From assembly GCA_036925085.1 (NCBI GenBank), contig JAUPFP010000012.1, positions 2,889,460 to 2,953,459 on the forward strand: 64,000 nt of DNA, written 5' to 3'. This document shows, piece after piece, positions 36,312 to 47,340 of the stretch (position 1 is the stretch's first letter; every line of letters starts with the position of its first letter). The notes under the pieces are model-generated. The model was not told the origin of the DNA. It worked only from the letters and a program-made list of their open reading frames with translations, and made no database searches. This stretch comes from Brachycybe producta. Lineage: Eukaryota > Arthropoda > Diplopoda > Playtdesmida > Andrognathidae. A program made the translations under genes and the position numbers.

Positions 36312-36542
36312 CTAGTGGGGTAACCCGTCATAAATGACGGGAGTGTGCATGCACATCGTTTTTTTCTTTTTTTACTTCTTTCATTTCAATTTCAGTCACC
36401 CCCTCCCACTTTTCCCCCTCCACGTTTCTCTCTCTCTTTTTCTCTCTCTCTCTCTCTCTCTCTCTTTCTCCTTCTCTCTTTCTCTCTCTCTCTTTCTCTT
36501 TCTCCTTCTCTCTCTCTTTCTCTTTCTCCTTCTCTCTTTCTT

Positions 36543-36573
<31 letters not shown>

Positions 36574-36634
36574 TTTTCTCTCTCTCTTTTTCTCTCTCTT
36601 TCTTTCTCTCTCTCACTTTCTCTCTCTCTCACTT

Positions 36635-36685
<51 letters not shown>

Positions 36686-36700
36686 TTCTGTAATAGGGTT
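36312..36700 (-). mobile_element. Helitron 3' end, copy 2
   Basis: On the minus strand: GGGGTGACTGAAATTGAAAT, GTGCATGCACAC, the hairpin CCCGTCATTTATGACGGG (36341-36324), then TTACCCCA and CTAG (36315-36312) followed by T. Identical hairpin and terminus to copy 1. The CT/GA tract of copy 1 is here expanded to about 270 bp. Confidence 0.7.
36424..36692. repeat. (CT)n-rich microsatellite
   Basis: Long run of CTCTCT interrupted by TTT every few units. Its position inside the Helitron matches the short GA-rich tract in Helitron copy 1, so it arose by expansion. The open frames of Ser-Leu or Arg-Glu repeats here are not genes. Confidence 0.9.
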
Positions 36701-36744
36701 AAAGGCCCACCCGCCATAAGGCTTTAGGCCTGTGCCACCTCTGT

Positions 36745-37085
36745 GGAAACCTCCTGAAAGTGGGAAAGATGCTCCTAACGAGGGTTGTCCGCCTGAAAGT
36801 GGAAAAGGATGCCCCTAACGAAGGTTGTCCGCCTGAAAGTGGAAAAAAAAAATGCCCCTAACGAGGGTTGCCTGCCTGAAAGTGGAAAAATGCCCCATCG
36901 TGAAGGTTGTCCGCCTGAAAGTGGAAAAGATGCCCCATCGTGAAGGTTGTCCGCCTGAAAGTGGAAAAGATGCCCCATCGTGAAGGTTGCCCGCCTGAAA
37001 GTGGAAAAATGCCCCATCGTGAAGGTTGTCCGCCTGAAAGTGGAAAAGATGCCCCATCGTGAAGGTTGTCTGCTTGAAAGTGGAA
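36745..37085. repeat. 44-bp minisatellite behind the RNase H LINE
   Basis: Seven to eight units with GGTTGTCCGCCTGAAAGTGG and AAAAGATGCCCCATCGTGAA. It starts six bases after the LINE stop codon (minus strand), so it occupies the 3' UTR of that element. Confidence 0.85.
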
Positions 37086-37090
37086 AACGT

Positions 37091-38900
37091 CTAGCCCGAG
37101 TCCTCCGCATTTTCATCCTCGTACTCGTAGACTACTAGCATCGCGAACCTGCGGAGTTCAGCCTGGAGCCTCCCGTCGTCCAGCAATCCGTCCGTCTCCA
37201 GGGGCCACTTGTGTCCGCTTCTCGTCGCCATATGTGCAAGTCGTCCTCTGGCCTGCACCCTCCTCGGCAGCGTACAATCGTACAAGATATGGTGCAATGT
37301 GTCTGGGCGTCCGGCACACCGACAGTCGGGATGGTCACGCAGCTTGAACCGGAAGAGATACGACTGGAAGGGGCCGTGACCCGTCAGAAGCTGTAGTAGC
37401 TTCCCGGTCACGAGCCCGGCACCATGGACAACCCCAGGGATGAATCTATACAGCTGCCGTCCCTGTACGGCTCTGTCCCACATAAGTTGCCACCGCAGTT
37501 CTGTGGTAGCCTTTTGGGTCTGCCGTAGCCCGGCCCTAGGCAGCAGGTGTTGGGTGATGTCCTCTTTCCGGGTCTCTCTCTTGGCTGCTGCGTCCGCCAG
37601 TTCGTTGAACTGGTATCCCATGTGGGCCTTGATCCAAATGAGGTGGAGATCCCGTCCTTCTCTGTGCCACATGCTCAGCTTCCCATTTGCGTGGTAAGCT
37701 TCGGTGTGTGCCCGGTCTCCCTCTGCAACCACCTGGAGGGCCGACATGGAGTCAGAGCAGATAGCCATGGAATTCCATGGCGACTGGTCCCGCTCTGCAT
37801 AGCCGACTGCCTCCCTGATGGCCAGGAGCTCCGCCTGGAATACCGAGCAGTCATCCGGTAAGCGCGTCTCCCATGTATCACGTACCACTTCTCTTCTCAC
37901 CACTACGAAGGCTGCCCCTACTTTTCCTTCCATCTTCGACCCGTCCGTGTATATGCACAGGTCGATCGCGGCTACCACAGGTGTGCTCCACGTCTCTACT
38001 TCGAATCCGTGCCTCCGGCTCGGGTGGTCCGTGTGTCGCACGGCGAGAGGGGAGTCCAGGCTTCTGGAGAGCATCCTCCTCCTAATCCATTCACTCCGTC
38101 TATCTGCCGCGAGCACTGACAGTGGAGGGCAGCCCGATGCCACCTGGAGTGCCCGGTTTGCCGTAGTCCTGTATGCCCTGCAAACGGCCAGCAGGAAAGG
38201 CCTCTGTGCTGCATCCAGGTGTCCGACAATCCGGCTGTCAAGTCCCTTCTCTCCCCATACCTCTGCTCCGTACAGGATCAGGGGAACCACCGCCCGCTCG
38301 TAGATTGCCTTCAGAGTGGTGGGGGCCACTCCCCACTCCTTCCCCGCAATTACAAACAGACGGGCCCCGATAGCTCCGGCTTTGCCCCATATGTACCTGG
38401 CATGTGCAATCCACGAGAACTTTGCGTCGACCATGACACCCAGGTACCGTAGCGCTCCATCGGTGCAGATCCTGGCACCGTCTGCCCTAATGGATGGCGT
38501 CCGGATGACTGTTGCTGCAGGGTGGAAGAGCGCCGCTGTTTTTGGGGCCGCAAAGGCCAGCTTCATCCCCGAGGCCCACGTAGTGCACGTTGCCCAGAAC
38601 TGGGTCCACTTTTTTTCCAGAACTCTCACCGATGGACCGCAGATAATTCAGCATAAGTCAGCAAAGGCCTGCACCCTGTCCTCCGTTGTTGCCCACTCTG
38701 CAATGGCCACGAAGAATGTTTCCATCAATACCAGCCATAGCACTGGCCCCAAGCAGGAACCTTGTGGGCAGCCCTTGTTCACATTCCTGGTCAGAATCCC
38801 ACTGGCCACCTGACGCCCTTCCAGGAATGCTCCCACGAGCCACCTCAAATTGTCTGGGCATTCTACCATCCTCAGTTGCTCCAGGATTCCTGGGTGCCAC
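37091..38900 (-). pseudogene. LINE with reverse transcriptase and RNase H (R1/I-like group)
   Basis: Minus-strand frame running out of the N gap: RT block with GCPQGSCLGPVLWLVL and QAFADLC, then TGA (38648-38650), then 512 open codons with RYLGVMVDAKFSW, and an RNase H domain with all four catalytic acids (IYTDGSKMEG, FQAELLAIREA, ICSDSMSAL, NELADAAAK). A CCHC-like knuckle (CRCAGRPDTLHHILYDC) is near the end. The RT active site FADD is reduced to FADL and followed by the stop. RNase H plus CCHC end suggests an I/LOA/R1-like LINE. The N-terminal part is lost in the gap. Confidence 0.82.
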
Positions 38901-39000
38901 NNNNNNNNNNNNNNNNNNNNNNNNNNNNNNNNNNNNNNNNNNNNNNNNNNNNNNNNNNNNNNNNNNNNNNNNNNNNNNNNNNNNNNNNNNNNNNNNNNNN
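38901..39000. other. Assembly gap (100 N)
   Basis: Exactly 100 N, a conventional placeholder. On the left is LINE reverse transcriptase, on the right a GA-rich satellite, so real distance is unknown. Confidence 0.98.
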
Positions 39001-39749
39001 GAGAGAGAAAGAGAGACAGAGTGGTGTGAGAGAGTGAAAGAGAGACAGAAGTGTGTGAGAGAGAAAGAGAGACAGAGTGTGTGAGAGAGAAAGAGAGACA
39101 GAGTGTGTGAGAGAGAAAGAGAGACAGAGTGTGTGAGAGAGAAAGAGAGACAGAGTGTGTGAGAGAGAAAGAGAGACAGAGTGTGTGAGAGAGAAAGAGA
39201 GACAGAGTGTGTGAGAGAGAAAGAGAGACAGAGTGTGTGAGAGAGAAAGAGAGACAGAGTGTGTGAGAGAGAAAGAGAGACAGAGTGTAGTGAGAGAGAA
39301 AGAGAGACAGAGTGTGTGAGAGAGAAAGAGAGACAGAGTGTGTGAGAGAGAAAGAGAGACAGAGTGTGTGAGAGAGAAAGAGAGACAGAGTGTGTGAGAG
39401 AGAAAGAGAGACAGAGTGTGTGAGAGAGAAAGAGAGACAGAGTGTGTGAGAGAGAAAGAGAGACAGAGTGTGTGAGAGAGAAAGAGAGACAGAGTGTGTG
39501 AGAGAGAAAGAGAGACAGAGTGTGTGAGAGAGAAAGAGAGACAGAGTGTGTGAGAGAGAAAGAGAGACAGAGTGTGTGAGAGAGAAAGAGAACAGAGTGT
39601 GTGAGAGAGAAAGAGAGACAGAGTGTGAGAGAGGAAGAGAGAGAGAGAGAAAGAGACAGAGTGTGAGAGAGGAAGAGAGAGAGAGAGAAAGAGACAGAGT
39701 GTGAGAGAGGAAGATGGAGAGAGAGAAAGAGACAGAGTGTGAGAGAGGA

Positions 39750-39782
<33 letters not shown>

Positions 39783-40170
39783 CAGAGACAGAGTGTGAGA
39801 GAGGAAGAGACAGAGTGTGAGAGAGGAAGAGACAGAGTGTGAGAGAGGAAGAGACAGAGTGTGAGAGAGGAAGAGACAGAGTGTGAGAGAGGAAGAGACA
39901 GAGTGTGAGAGAGGAAGAGACAGAGTGTGAGAGAGGAAGAGACAGAGTGTGAGAGAGGAAGAGACAGAGTGTGAGAGAGGAAGAGACAGAGTGTGAGAGA
40001 GGAAGAGACAGAGTGTGAGAGAGGAAGAGACAGAGTGTGAGAGAGGAAGAGAGAGAGTGTGAGAGAGGAAGAGAGAGAGTGTGAGAGAGGAAGAGAGAGA
40101 GAGAGAGGAAGAGAGAGAGAGAGAGGAAGAGAGAGAGAGGAAGAAAGAGAGAGGAAGAGAGAGAGAGAGA
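39001..40170. repeat. GA-rich tandem satellite
   Basis: Two regimes: to about 39625 a 26-bp unit with GTGTGTGAGAGAGAAAGAGA plus GACAGA, with few changes; from about 39780 a 22-bp unit GTGTGAGAGAGGAAGAGACA plus GA; between and at the end simpler GA runs. One strand is almost pure purine. Open frames here are artefacts. Confidence 0.95.
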
Positions 40171-40735
40171 GAGGCCTACATCTACCTCTATATTGAAAAT
40201 GAACCTGCCTTTCACGCTTTTTTATCTTTTCCAGCTATTGGTGTGGCCAATGTGTGTGTATCTTTCACTATATCATCTATACCTCATGTAGCCCAAAAAT
40301 GAAAAGGACTTTTAAAAACAAGTTTCTTGATTGTGTTCATAGTTGTATTACCGGAAAGATTTAATACTAGAAGTGCATATTTTTCTTAGTGGCAGTCTGT
40401 AGCTTCTACTTGGTTGCCGTGAGAAATTTCACAGAGATCAACTTTTATGCGATTTGGAATCTTGAGTGTTTTTGTACATGTATACATTTTTCATATTAAT
40501 TTTTTTTAGTAATATTTTTCACTTAATTTTACAAGTTTAGTTTAATCTAAACTTTTTTTGTTGCCTTAAAATTATGAATACTACTGTATTCTGCGACAGG
40601 ATGCAATGCTAGCACGTGTATGGTATTATTACATGTATTAACTATATGTGTATATATACAATATATACAGCAATATGTGCCATAATAATTTATAGTGCCA
40701 CGTGTTTCTCCTTGTAGTTTGAAGAGGAATCAACA
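40171..40735 (+). other. AT-rich intergenic stretch
   Basis: Unique-looking AT-rich DNA between the GA satellite and the possible first exon. No promoter motif could be assigned with certainty. Confidence 0.3.
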
Positions 40736-40920
40736 AGTGGTGTTATGTGTGATTGCCGTCGTTCGAAGGGCGAGGGGCGGCGATGTATTACGGAAAATTT
40801 ATTCGACATACAAAGCCAGAGATGCAAACTTTATTTGTATTTCAGAGGAAAAATGTTTTTAGATCAGAACTTTGTGTTTTTATTTGACTGTTTGTGAAAG
40901 CTTGAAAGAAATTTCAAACA

Positions 40921-40989
40921 ATGCCTAGACCATTTGGTGATCATAGGCACGATAGTTTTGATGATGATCTGGCAGTCAAGTTTCTAAGA
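40921..40989 (+). CDS. Possible first coding exon of an unidentified gene
   Basis: AAACAATGCC gives a good start context; 23 codons (MPRPFGDHRHDSFDDDLAVK then FLR) lead to a GTAAGC donor in phase 0. The 180 bp upstream are GC-richer than the surroundings and could be 5' UTR (GGGCGAGGGGCGGCGATG). The protein was not recognised and no further exon was found to the end of the window, so this rests on start context, codon make-up and donor only. Confidence 0.3.
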
Positions 40990-41171
40990 GTAAGCTATTT
41001 ATTTTTGATTCATTTTTACGCTATATGTGTATGATTACGAGTTTGTTTGATTTATGGGGTGGCAACGAGCGTAGGTGGATTAATGAGTAACAGAAGTTGC
41101 TTGTTGCTTGTACACATTTAAAACATTTATAATAACAATGCATTTTATAATATGAGCGTGCGTCGAAATGT

Positions 41172-41690
41172 CATTAAGAGGCTACATCACAAAATTACTT
41201 CGAAAAAATCTCCACAAAGAATGCCTGCATCGTTTTTCTATTGAGTCCCATAGACCCTATGTTTATTTTTCATATTTAAAGTTGTCCAATATTAAGTTTT
41301 CAAAGTGCAGTGTGCACCTTAAATATATGCTGATCGAGTGATAGAATGACAAAAAATTGGTAAGTGCGGTTCTATTTTTAAAAAATTATTTCAAAATCGC
41401 GAATTTCGAACTCTTATGTTAAACTCTGTTGAGTACGCGCTCGTAAGCAAAAAATATCCATTAAAATGCTTTTAAACATACCTAAAAAATTTTTTTAAAA
41501 AATCACAATTAAACCACAGTGAAGTCAACACATTGGCGCACGTGCTGGTTTTTTTTAAAAATTATTTTTAGGTATTTTTACGGTTATATTTTTAAAAAAG
41601 TATTTCAAAATCGCAAATTTCTAACGCTTTATGTTAAACTCCATTGAGTACGTGCCGGTAAGCAAAATAAAAAACATTCCTAAATACATA
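41172..41690. mobile_element. Foldback F, copy 3
   Basis: Starts CATTAAGAGGCTACATCACA, carries TTCTATTGAGTCCCATAGAC, AAAGTGCAGTGTGCACC and AAACTCTGTTGAGTACGCG, then the centre with ACACATTGGCGCACGTGCTG. A second AAACTCCATTGAGTACGTG follows at 41636, so part of the arm is duplicated in direct orientation. Confidence 0.65.
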
Positions 41691-41759
41691 CCTAATGTAT
41701 ATTCGTTTCTGAAGTATTTGATTCGAATATATGATGATTGTTTTAATAGTGCCGGATTA

Positions 41760-42143
41760 CCAGGTAGGCGGAGTAGGAACCGGCCTATGGCCCCCAACAC
41801 CAACGGGTCAAAATAATATTGATTTGATATTGAAAGAAAATTACAATCAAGCTTTATTAAATTGTTTCCAGAAGACAGAAGAAAAAAATGAATCAACTCT
41901 TAAAGCCCATTATACACCAACAATTTTTACTTGCATTTTTTGTGTGAATCTTTTTGTCAATAATTTGGTAAATAAAATATATAAATTAATTTATAAGTAT
42001 CAATCAGTTGTTATAGACTTGTAAAAAAGTATTCGAACATTTTTACCTAATAAAAAAAAAAAGTGCGCAGAACAATGCGTGGTGTGACAGTTTATCGTAT
42101 ATCTAACCTTGTGACCTTCTAGACAAGAGAATTGGGGAGAGTT
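41760..42143 (+). other. AT-rich stretch without recognised feature
   Basis: Between foldback F copy 3 and the next MITE. A 97-codon frame (41731-42024) is rich in Asn/Lys/Ile codons as expected for AT-rich DNA and shows no domain. Confidence 0.3.
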
Positions 42144-42152
42144 GTGGCTAAA

Positions 42153-42357
42153 ACAGGCAGTTATAAATTGGGGAGAACTTCAGTTGGTTCCGCCCTTGTT
42201 ATGACGACTGGCAACTTCTAATTGGTTTGTTGTGTGGTTCGACGTTGAAAAGGGCGGAGAATGTGACGTCAGACTACATAACCAACCAATTAGAAGTTGC
42301 GTTCGTCATAACAAGGGCGGAGCCAACGCAAGTTCTGCCCGATTTCTAACTGCCTGT
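42153..42357. mobile_element. Foldback MITE with 9-bp target duplication, copy 3
   Basis: 205 bp, inverted ends ACAGGCAGTTATAAATTGGG and ACAGGCAGTTAGAAATCGGG. Perfect 9-bp duplications GTGGCTAAA at 42144-42152 and 42358-42366. The inverted arms reach inward through TCCGCCCTTGTTATGACGA and AACTTCTAATTGGTT, so nearly the whole element folds back. Confidence 0.8.
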
Positions 42358-42366
42358 GTGGCTAAA

Positions 42367-43470
42367 TAGGTTGTAGAGCGCTTCATATATAGCTTTCTAA
42401 ATGACATAAGAATGATGCTGACTCTGAAAAAGCGCTCTAGAAGATGTGATCATTTAAGAAAAATAAAACATCTTCTAAATTAATGCAACTTTGAAGAAAT
42501 AATTTAACATTCACGTCGTTACACACATGCAATGTCGCATTTATAAATTAATTTATACATTTATTTAAGAACTAATTGATGGTGTATAACAGGCTAAAGA
42601 AATGAAAACTTTATACATTAAATGAATGTTTAAAGTTTTGTTGTGAGCCCCGAGATGTGGATTGCTTAGGGGGGCCTCCACAGGGTTTAATCCGGCAATG
42701 TTTGTTTACTGTTGTTTGTCGTAACCATGGCAGTGTTCGTACGACAATGTCAATTTTGATCGATTGTAATCGATAGTTTTTTCTCTAGTTTCCTAGGAGC
42801 GCGACAGCACAGAATAAGGAGAACAACAGAAGGGAAACTGAGCAATTAGCTTGTGACAGAATTTTTCTGTGCATGTGCGGCACCGCCCCAGAATATTAGT
42901 CGCAATTCTGTGGTGCTGCGGCTGACGCCATTTTGAAATGCATTACTTTCACATACACAGTACTACATTACAAAATGGCGGCTATCAAGTAAAATAAGGG
43001 AAGCTTTCAGTCCAAGGTCATGAAATTCTGTCACAGCAATTTCAAAGGTGCAGCACGAGAGTTTCCCTTCTGTCACAGAATAAGGAGAACAACAGAAGGG
43101 AAACTGAGTAATTAACTTGCGACAATTTTTTTTCTTATTCTGTGCTTCTGTTCTTCTTCTTATTCTGTGGAGACAGCAACTGCAGTAGTTTGTGACCATA
43201 GTTGCTTTTGCGCCCCCTGACAGGTCGTTGTTGTGCGGCTCGCGATCGTCAGATCGTGGCTCAACTTGCCTGTTTTCAGATTGCTTTACCACCACGATTG
43301 TGACCAGACTGCGTTCCGAGCAGTGTAGTCACAGTTACATGCAGTTGAGATGCTGGTCGCACACTCGGGTCGCCAGTCGCGTTCGCGTCAAAGGAACTGC
43401 TCAGATATAGAACTATATATTGAATCAAGTCTGGTCGCTGAGTCACCAGGTCACAGTCGCTCCTATGGTG
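42367..43470 (+). other. Stretch with a 55-bp direct repeat
   Basis: ACAGAATAAGGAGAACAACA and the 35 bp after it occur at 42810 and 43075, both followed by (C/G)TTGTGACA or CTTGCGACA. An inverted version of TTCCCTTCTGTCACAGAATA (43060) borders the second copy. Probably a decayed repeat; no coding region supported. Confidence 0.4.
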
Positions 43471-43478
43471 TTTACCTT

Positions 43479-44209
43479 CAGTGCCGGCGTTAGCCGTTCC
43501 TTGACGCCCTGGGGCAGATTTTTTCAGGGCGCTCCATTCAAAAATGAAAAAATGAAAATAGTTGCTTCATTATTAGTACAAAAACACATCAATTATGTCC
43601 ATAGAGAAAACCATATTATTTTTAGATTAAAAAATGACAAATTAGTGACCCAAGTTGGACTGACAAGCTCTCGAAAGGCGCTCTTCTAGAAGACTGTGGT
43701 TCTATATACAAAATTTCGCTTCAATTGAGCGAAATGCTCTTCAGTTTGACGCCATGTGCGTCATATAGGCCTATCCTGTGATGTCATGTGGAGTTGTTTG
43801 AAATAATATAAAGAAACGTGTTTTTCTAAAACCATAATATCAGACATATCAACCATTCAAAAATTTTGAAATTGAACAAGTGTCAATGTTGGAATGTGTA
43901 CGTCATTTTAAATGTGATGTGAATTTTATGTGGGAAGCGCACCGTTTTCGAGTTCGAGTCACAAAAAGTATGTTAATAATCGGTCGATTTTCTTCATTTA
44001 CTTGCTATTTCATGATATTATCCCACTCTATGTCTAACAAAAAAAAACCCACATCTCTTAATTTTATCTCGTTCTCGAGTTGTTCTGTTCACAAGGTGAA
44101 AAATGTTTCGACCCCAATAAACATATTATAACAGAACTCGCTCGGCGCCCCAACCTGCTCGGCGCCCTCATGCGGTGCATGACCTCGCCACCCCCAAAGG
44201 CCGGCACTG
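43479..44209. mobile_element. hAT-like MITE with CAGTGCCGGC ends
   Basis: Inverted ends CAGTGCCGGCGTTAGCC and CAGTGCCGGCCTTTGGGG. The flanks TTTACCTT (left) and CTTACCTT (right, offset by one base) are a likely 8-bp duplication. Subterminal GCGCC-rich blocks; non-coding AT-rich middle. Confidence 0.55.
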
Positions 44210-44220
44210 TCTTACCTTAA

Positions 44221-44744
44221 GAGCCTAGATACAGCGTTTAGTTCAAAAATTTTCTGAATGTAAGTGCTGAGATCGTTTTTGATTGAAAAACGGTTTTTTA
44301 ACGTTTTTTCTCCAGGTTTCAAGTCACATAATAATTAATAGAAAAATAATTTCGCGTGTTAACCTTGTAAAAAGGAAACAGCATCAAGCCAATAGATTAA
44401 TGCACATGCTAATTTTTATGAGATTGTTCTAAGTCGTTTTTAATGGGAGTTCTTCAAATGTTTGGGTGACGGTTTTTTCGTCCTATGGGACTTAACATAG
44501 AGTAAAACAATGTACCAGACATACGATTTTAAACGTTATTAAAAATAGAAGGACCTTTTGAAAATTTATATAAATTGAGCATGTAAAGAAAAATACTTCT
44601 TATTGCATTTTGCGCTTTACTGTATTTTAATTGAGCAATTGTGAGGTGATTTCTTGCAGTTTTAGTAACACCATATTAGAACACTCATTTGTCTCGTTGT
44701 TGTCTGCTCAAAACAAGAAGATGGACGTGTGTGTATCTAGGCTC
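44221..44744. mobile_element. TTAA-flanked MITE W, copy 1
   Basis: Inverted ends GAGCCTAGATACAGCG and GAGCCTAGATACACAC between two TTAA (44217-44220, 44745-44748). TTAA targets are used by piggyBac and Kolobok transposons. The inner part has the GAAAAACGGTTTTTTAACG block and, near the other end, ACACCATATTAGAACACTCA. No transposase. Confidence 0.7.
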
Positions 44745-45483
44745 TTAAGTAAACTGTGCTCTAGGCTCTCGTGACGAAAGTTTATGTATTTTTATTTGAA
44801 TTAAAAGCGAATTTGAGTGGTTATGTTATCTGTACTTACAGATGTATATACAGGCCTATAAACGTCTGCAAAGACACGCGATTTCGTGCGCGTGACTAAA
44901 TATGTCTATGATAGGGTGAATGTTTTTATTTTATCAAATGTTATCCTGTGTGTTTGTGTACGTGACACTTAAATGTGTGACTGTTTGATTGGGTGTTAAT
45001 TGACTTTTATGCAGTACGTGTATGTAGTGTAGTGTTTACTAATCACCAACAAATTATACTTTTAAAGGGATCTGTATATAAAATGATTAAATCCATAGTT
45101 ATGGATCAATACCAGGGTATGTGGAGACAGGTCCCGTGCGAAGAAAACGCTTCGGCCGGTTGAAAAGTCTAAATATAGCGCCCCGCCCCCTACAGAAATA
45201 CACAGGCCTGTGTGGACATTATTTTCTACAAACAAATGTCCTAATGAAAGTTTTTCTATGGCCAATTTGACCAAATGCTCATCAGTCATTAAACTAAAAA
45301 AATATGTTAACCCTAAAACACAAGGTTGGCACAATCCCGGGAAAAACTGGTAAAGGACAGGACACTGGTAAATACCAGTTACAACTGGTTTACCACTAAA
45401 ACCGGGGAAAAAACTAGTATTATGCTCTTTTCATTTTTAGTACTACAGGGTCCGGCAAGGAGATATGGAATGTTTTAAAATAC

Positions 45484-46135
45484 TGTCTGTAACACCCTGT
45501 AAATCGTGATCCCGCCAAAACCATAGCCTGGGGGGTAAACAACTCTCAACCGTCCCTCCCTCCTCTCTGACTCACCTTTCTGACTCATGCCCAAGTGGCG
45601 GATTGATACGTAAAGGACCATGGTCACTTGGACCTGGTTACGCCTCGCAGGTGTACACAGGTCCAAGGTATAAAAGGACCATGTTCCTCTTTGTTCCTCA
45701 GTTCTTTCCTTTGCCTGTTTTTGCGATACATTCCAAATCATGGGCCTGAGGATTTCCAGTTAGTATTTTACTATTCACCCTTGTATCTGTACTTCTTACA
45801 AGGAATGAATAAAAGTGTTGTAATAAGAAGTAGCGTTGTCTCTATGTCTTTATGCTAATAACTTCTCTTCAGAGGCCGGAGGTTTCATAGGGCAGGAGCT
45901 ATACGATTCTCAGCAGCTACAACATCTTCTCTGGTCGGAATACCGATGGAGAAGATGTATATCAGCATCAACCGGAAGAGAGAGAGATGGCCGCCACTCT
46001 CCTGCATCGATTACACCCCCATGCAGAAGAGTGACTACAATCTATCTCCATCCAGCTCTCTCTACAGCTCGGATCTTCTCTGTGCAGGTGTCATACTGCT
46101 CAGAGAAGAAACGAAAAGTAGAAAATGTCATCTAA
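45484..46135 (+). repeat. LTR-like unit inside the mariner
   Basis: Starts TGTAACACCCTGTAAATCGT; contains GGTGTACACAGGTCCAAGGT, a TATA box (GGTATAAAAGGACC, about 45668) and AATAAA (about 45808), then a leader with TTCAGAGGCCGGAGG. The same order of blocks occurs at 52709-53230. It is a promoter-bearing LTR plus leader, probably left by a retroelement that inserted into the mariner. The 3' limit is uncertain. Confidence 0.5.
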
Positions 46136-46277
46136 AGGTTGGTAATAAAATATTGGTTGATGTCAAAAGCTCACATGTCACACACATATTTTTCAACGAA
46201 ATGCAAATTTTATTTATTTAATAAACAGCTGAGATATTGCCATTACAAGATACATAGTGAAAAATGAGAAAAAGTAA

Positions 46278-47340
46278 TCAGGTGCAAAAAATGACGTCAG
46301 TTAGGTGGTGTCGGTTTTTGTCCAAGCACTCCTGTAGATGGCGTGAGAAGTTGTCCATACTCTTCCTAAGCATTTCACGCGGAAGCCATCGGATTTCTTG
46401 GCGTATTGTTTCAGAAAGTGTCTCAAGAGTACGAGGTTTGTTGATGTACACTTGTGATTTTAGGTAATCCCGTAAAAAGTAGTCACAAATTGTCAGATCT
46501 GGTGATCTGTTAGGCCACTCCACATCTCCACGCAACAAAATCACCTGTCCAGGGAAAGTTTCTCTTACAAAAGCCATTGCTGCTCTGGATGTATGGCATG
46601 TTGCCCCATCTTGTTGATACCATACATTATGGAGGTTAATGCGTCGTTTTCTCAATTGTGGTAGAAAAAATCACGCAACATCGCTAGGTTCCATTTTCAC
46701 GGAAAAAGTAAGGGCCAATAATGAAGTTTCGACTAATTCCACACCAAACAGTTACCCTCTCGCTGTGCAGAAGCTGTTCATGAAGTTCCTGTGGGTTTTC
46801 GGAGGCCCAGTAGCAAAAGTTCTGCTTGTTAACCATCCCCGACAAGTGAAAGTGAGCTTCGTCACTCATAATCAAAACAACATTGTCATTCACCATTTGC
46901 AACATCGTTTCTGCGAACCTGAATTGTCTAATGTAGTCGTTTTGCCGCAGGTCTTGGACAACCGTCATCTTAAACGGATGGAAATGTAAATCTAAGTGTA
47001 GAATTTGGCGAACTGACCTGTCTGATATGCGAAGAGCCCGAGCATGACGTACGGCCGAGCGACGAGGACTGGCTTCAATGGCTTGCCGCACTCTTTTGAT
47101 GTTTTCTGGGGTTCTTACAGTGCGATTACCTCCCCATGCAGTCCCTGGTCTCAGAGAACCCGTCCGTTCAAAGGTATTCACCCACTTCATAATGGTATCG
47201 AACTTGGGTACATGACCATGACGACCAACATTAAAATGATTTCGGAACCGTCGTTGTGTTTGAATCACAGAACGGCACGTTTCAATGAAGGTGTTATAAA
47301 GAAATACGCGATGAGCTATAGACCAAGGCTCTATGGTAAC
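46278..47340 (-). pseudogene. Mariner DD41D transposase, broken
   Basis: Minus strand. The N-terminal helix-turn-helix part (SVIQTQRRFRNHFNV, TIMKWVNTFERTGSL) and first catalytic block (IMSDEAHFHLSG) are in one frame to 46684; the rest (WYQQDGATCHTSR, WPNRSPDLTICDYF) is in another to 46278. By count 41 residues separate the second Asp (QQD) from the third (ICD), giving DD41D. Between the frames a deletion has removed residues after RENGT and a single base is missing from a T run. The enzyme would cut and paste DNA at TA sites; this copy is dead. Confidence 0.85.

Noticed and set aside
36334-36719. Ser/Leu/Phe frame over the CT microsatellite, possible signal peptide
   Set aside because: Pure simple-sequence translation inside a Helitron.
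36745-40100. CRISPR-like regular repeats
   Set aside because: Units are directly adjacent tandem repeats with no unique spacers; the setting is eukaryotic.
38872-40215. 447-codon frame of Ser/Leu repeats
   Set aside because: Translation of the GA satellite, and it runs through the N gap.
40738-40920. Alternative last exon of the RhoGEF after CTCCTTGTAG
   Set aside because: Spliced from the SH3 exon in phase 1 it gives a stop in the second codon; more likely 5' UTR or unrelated.
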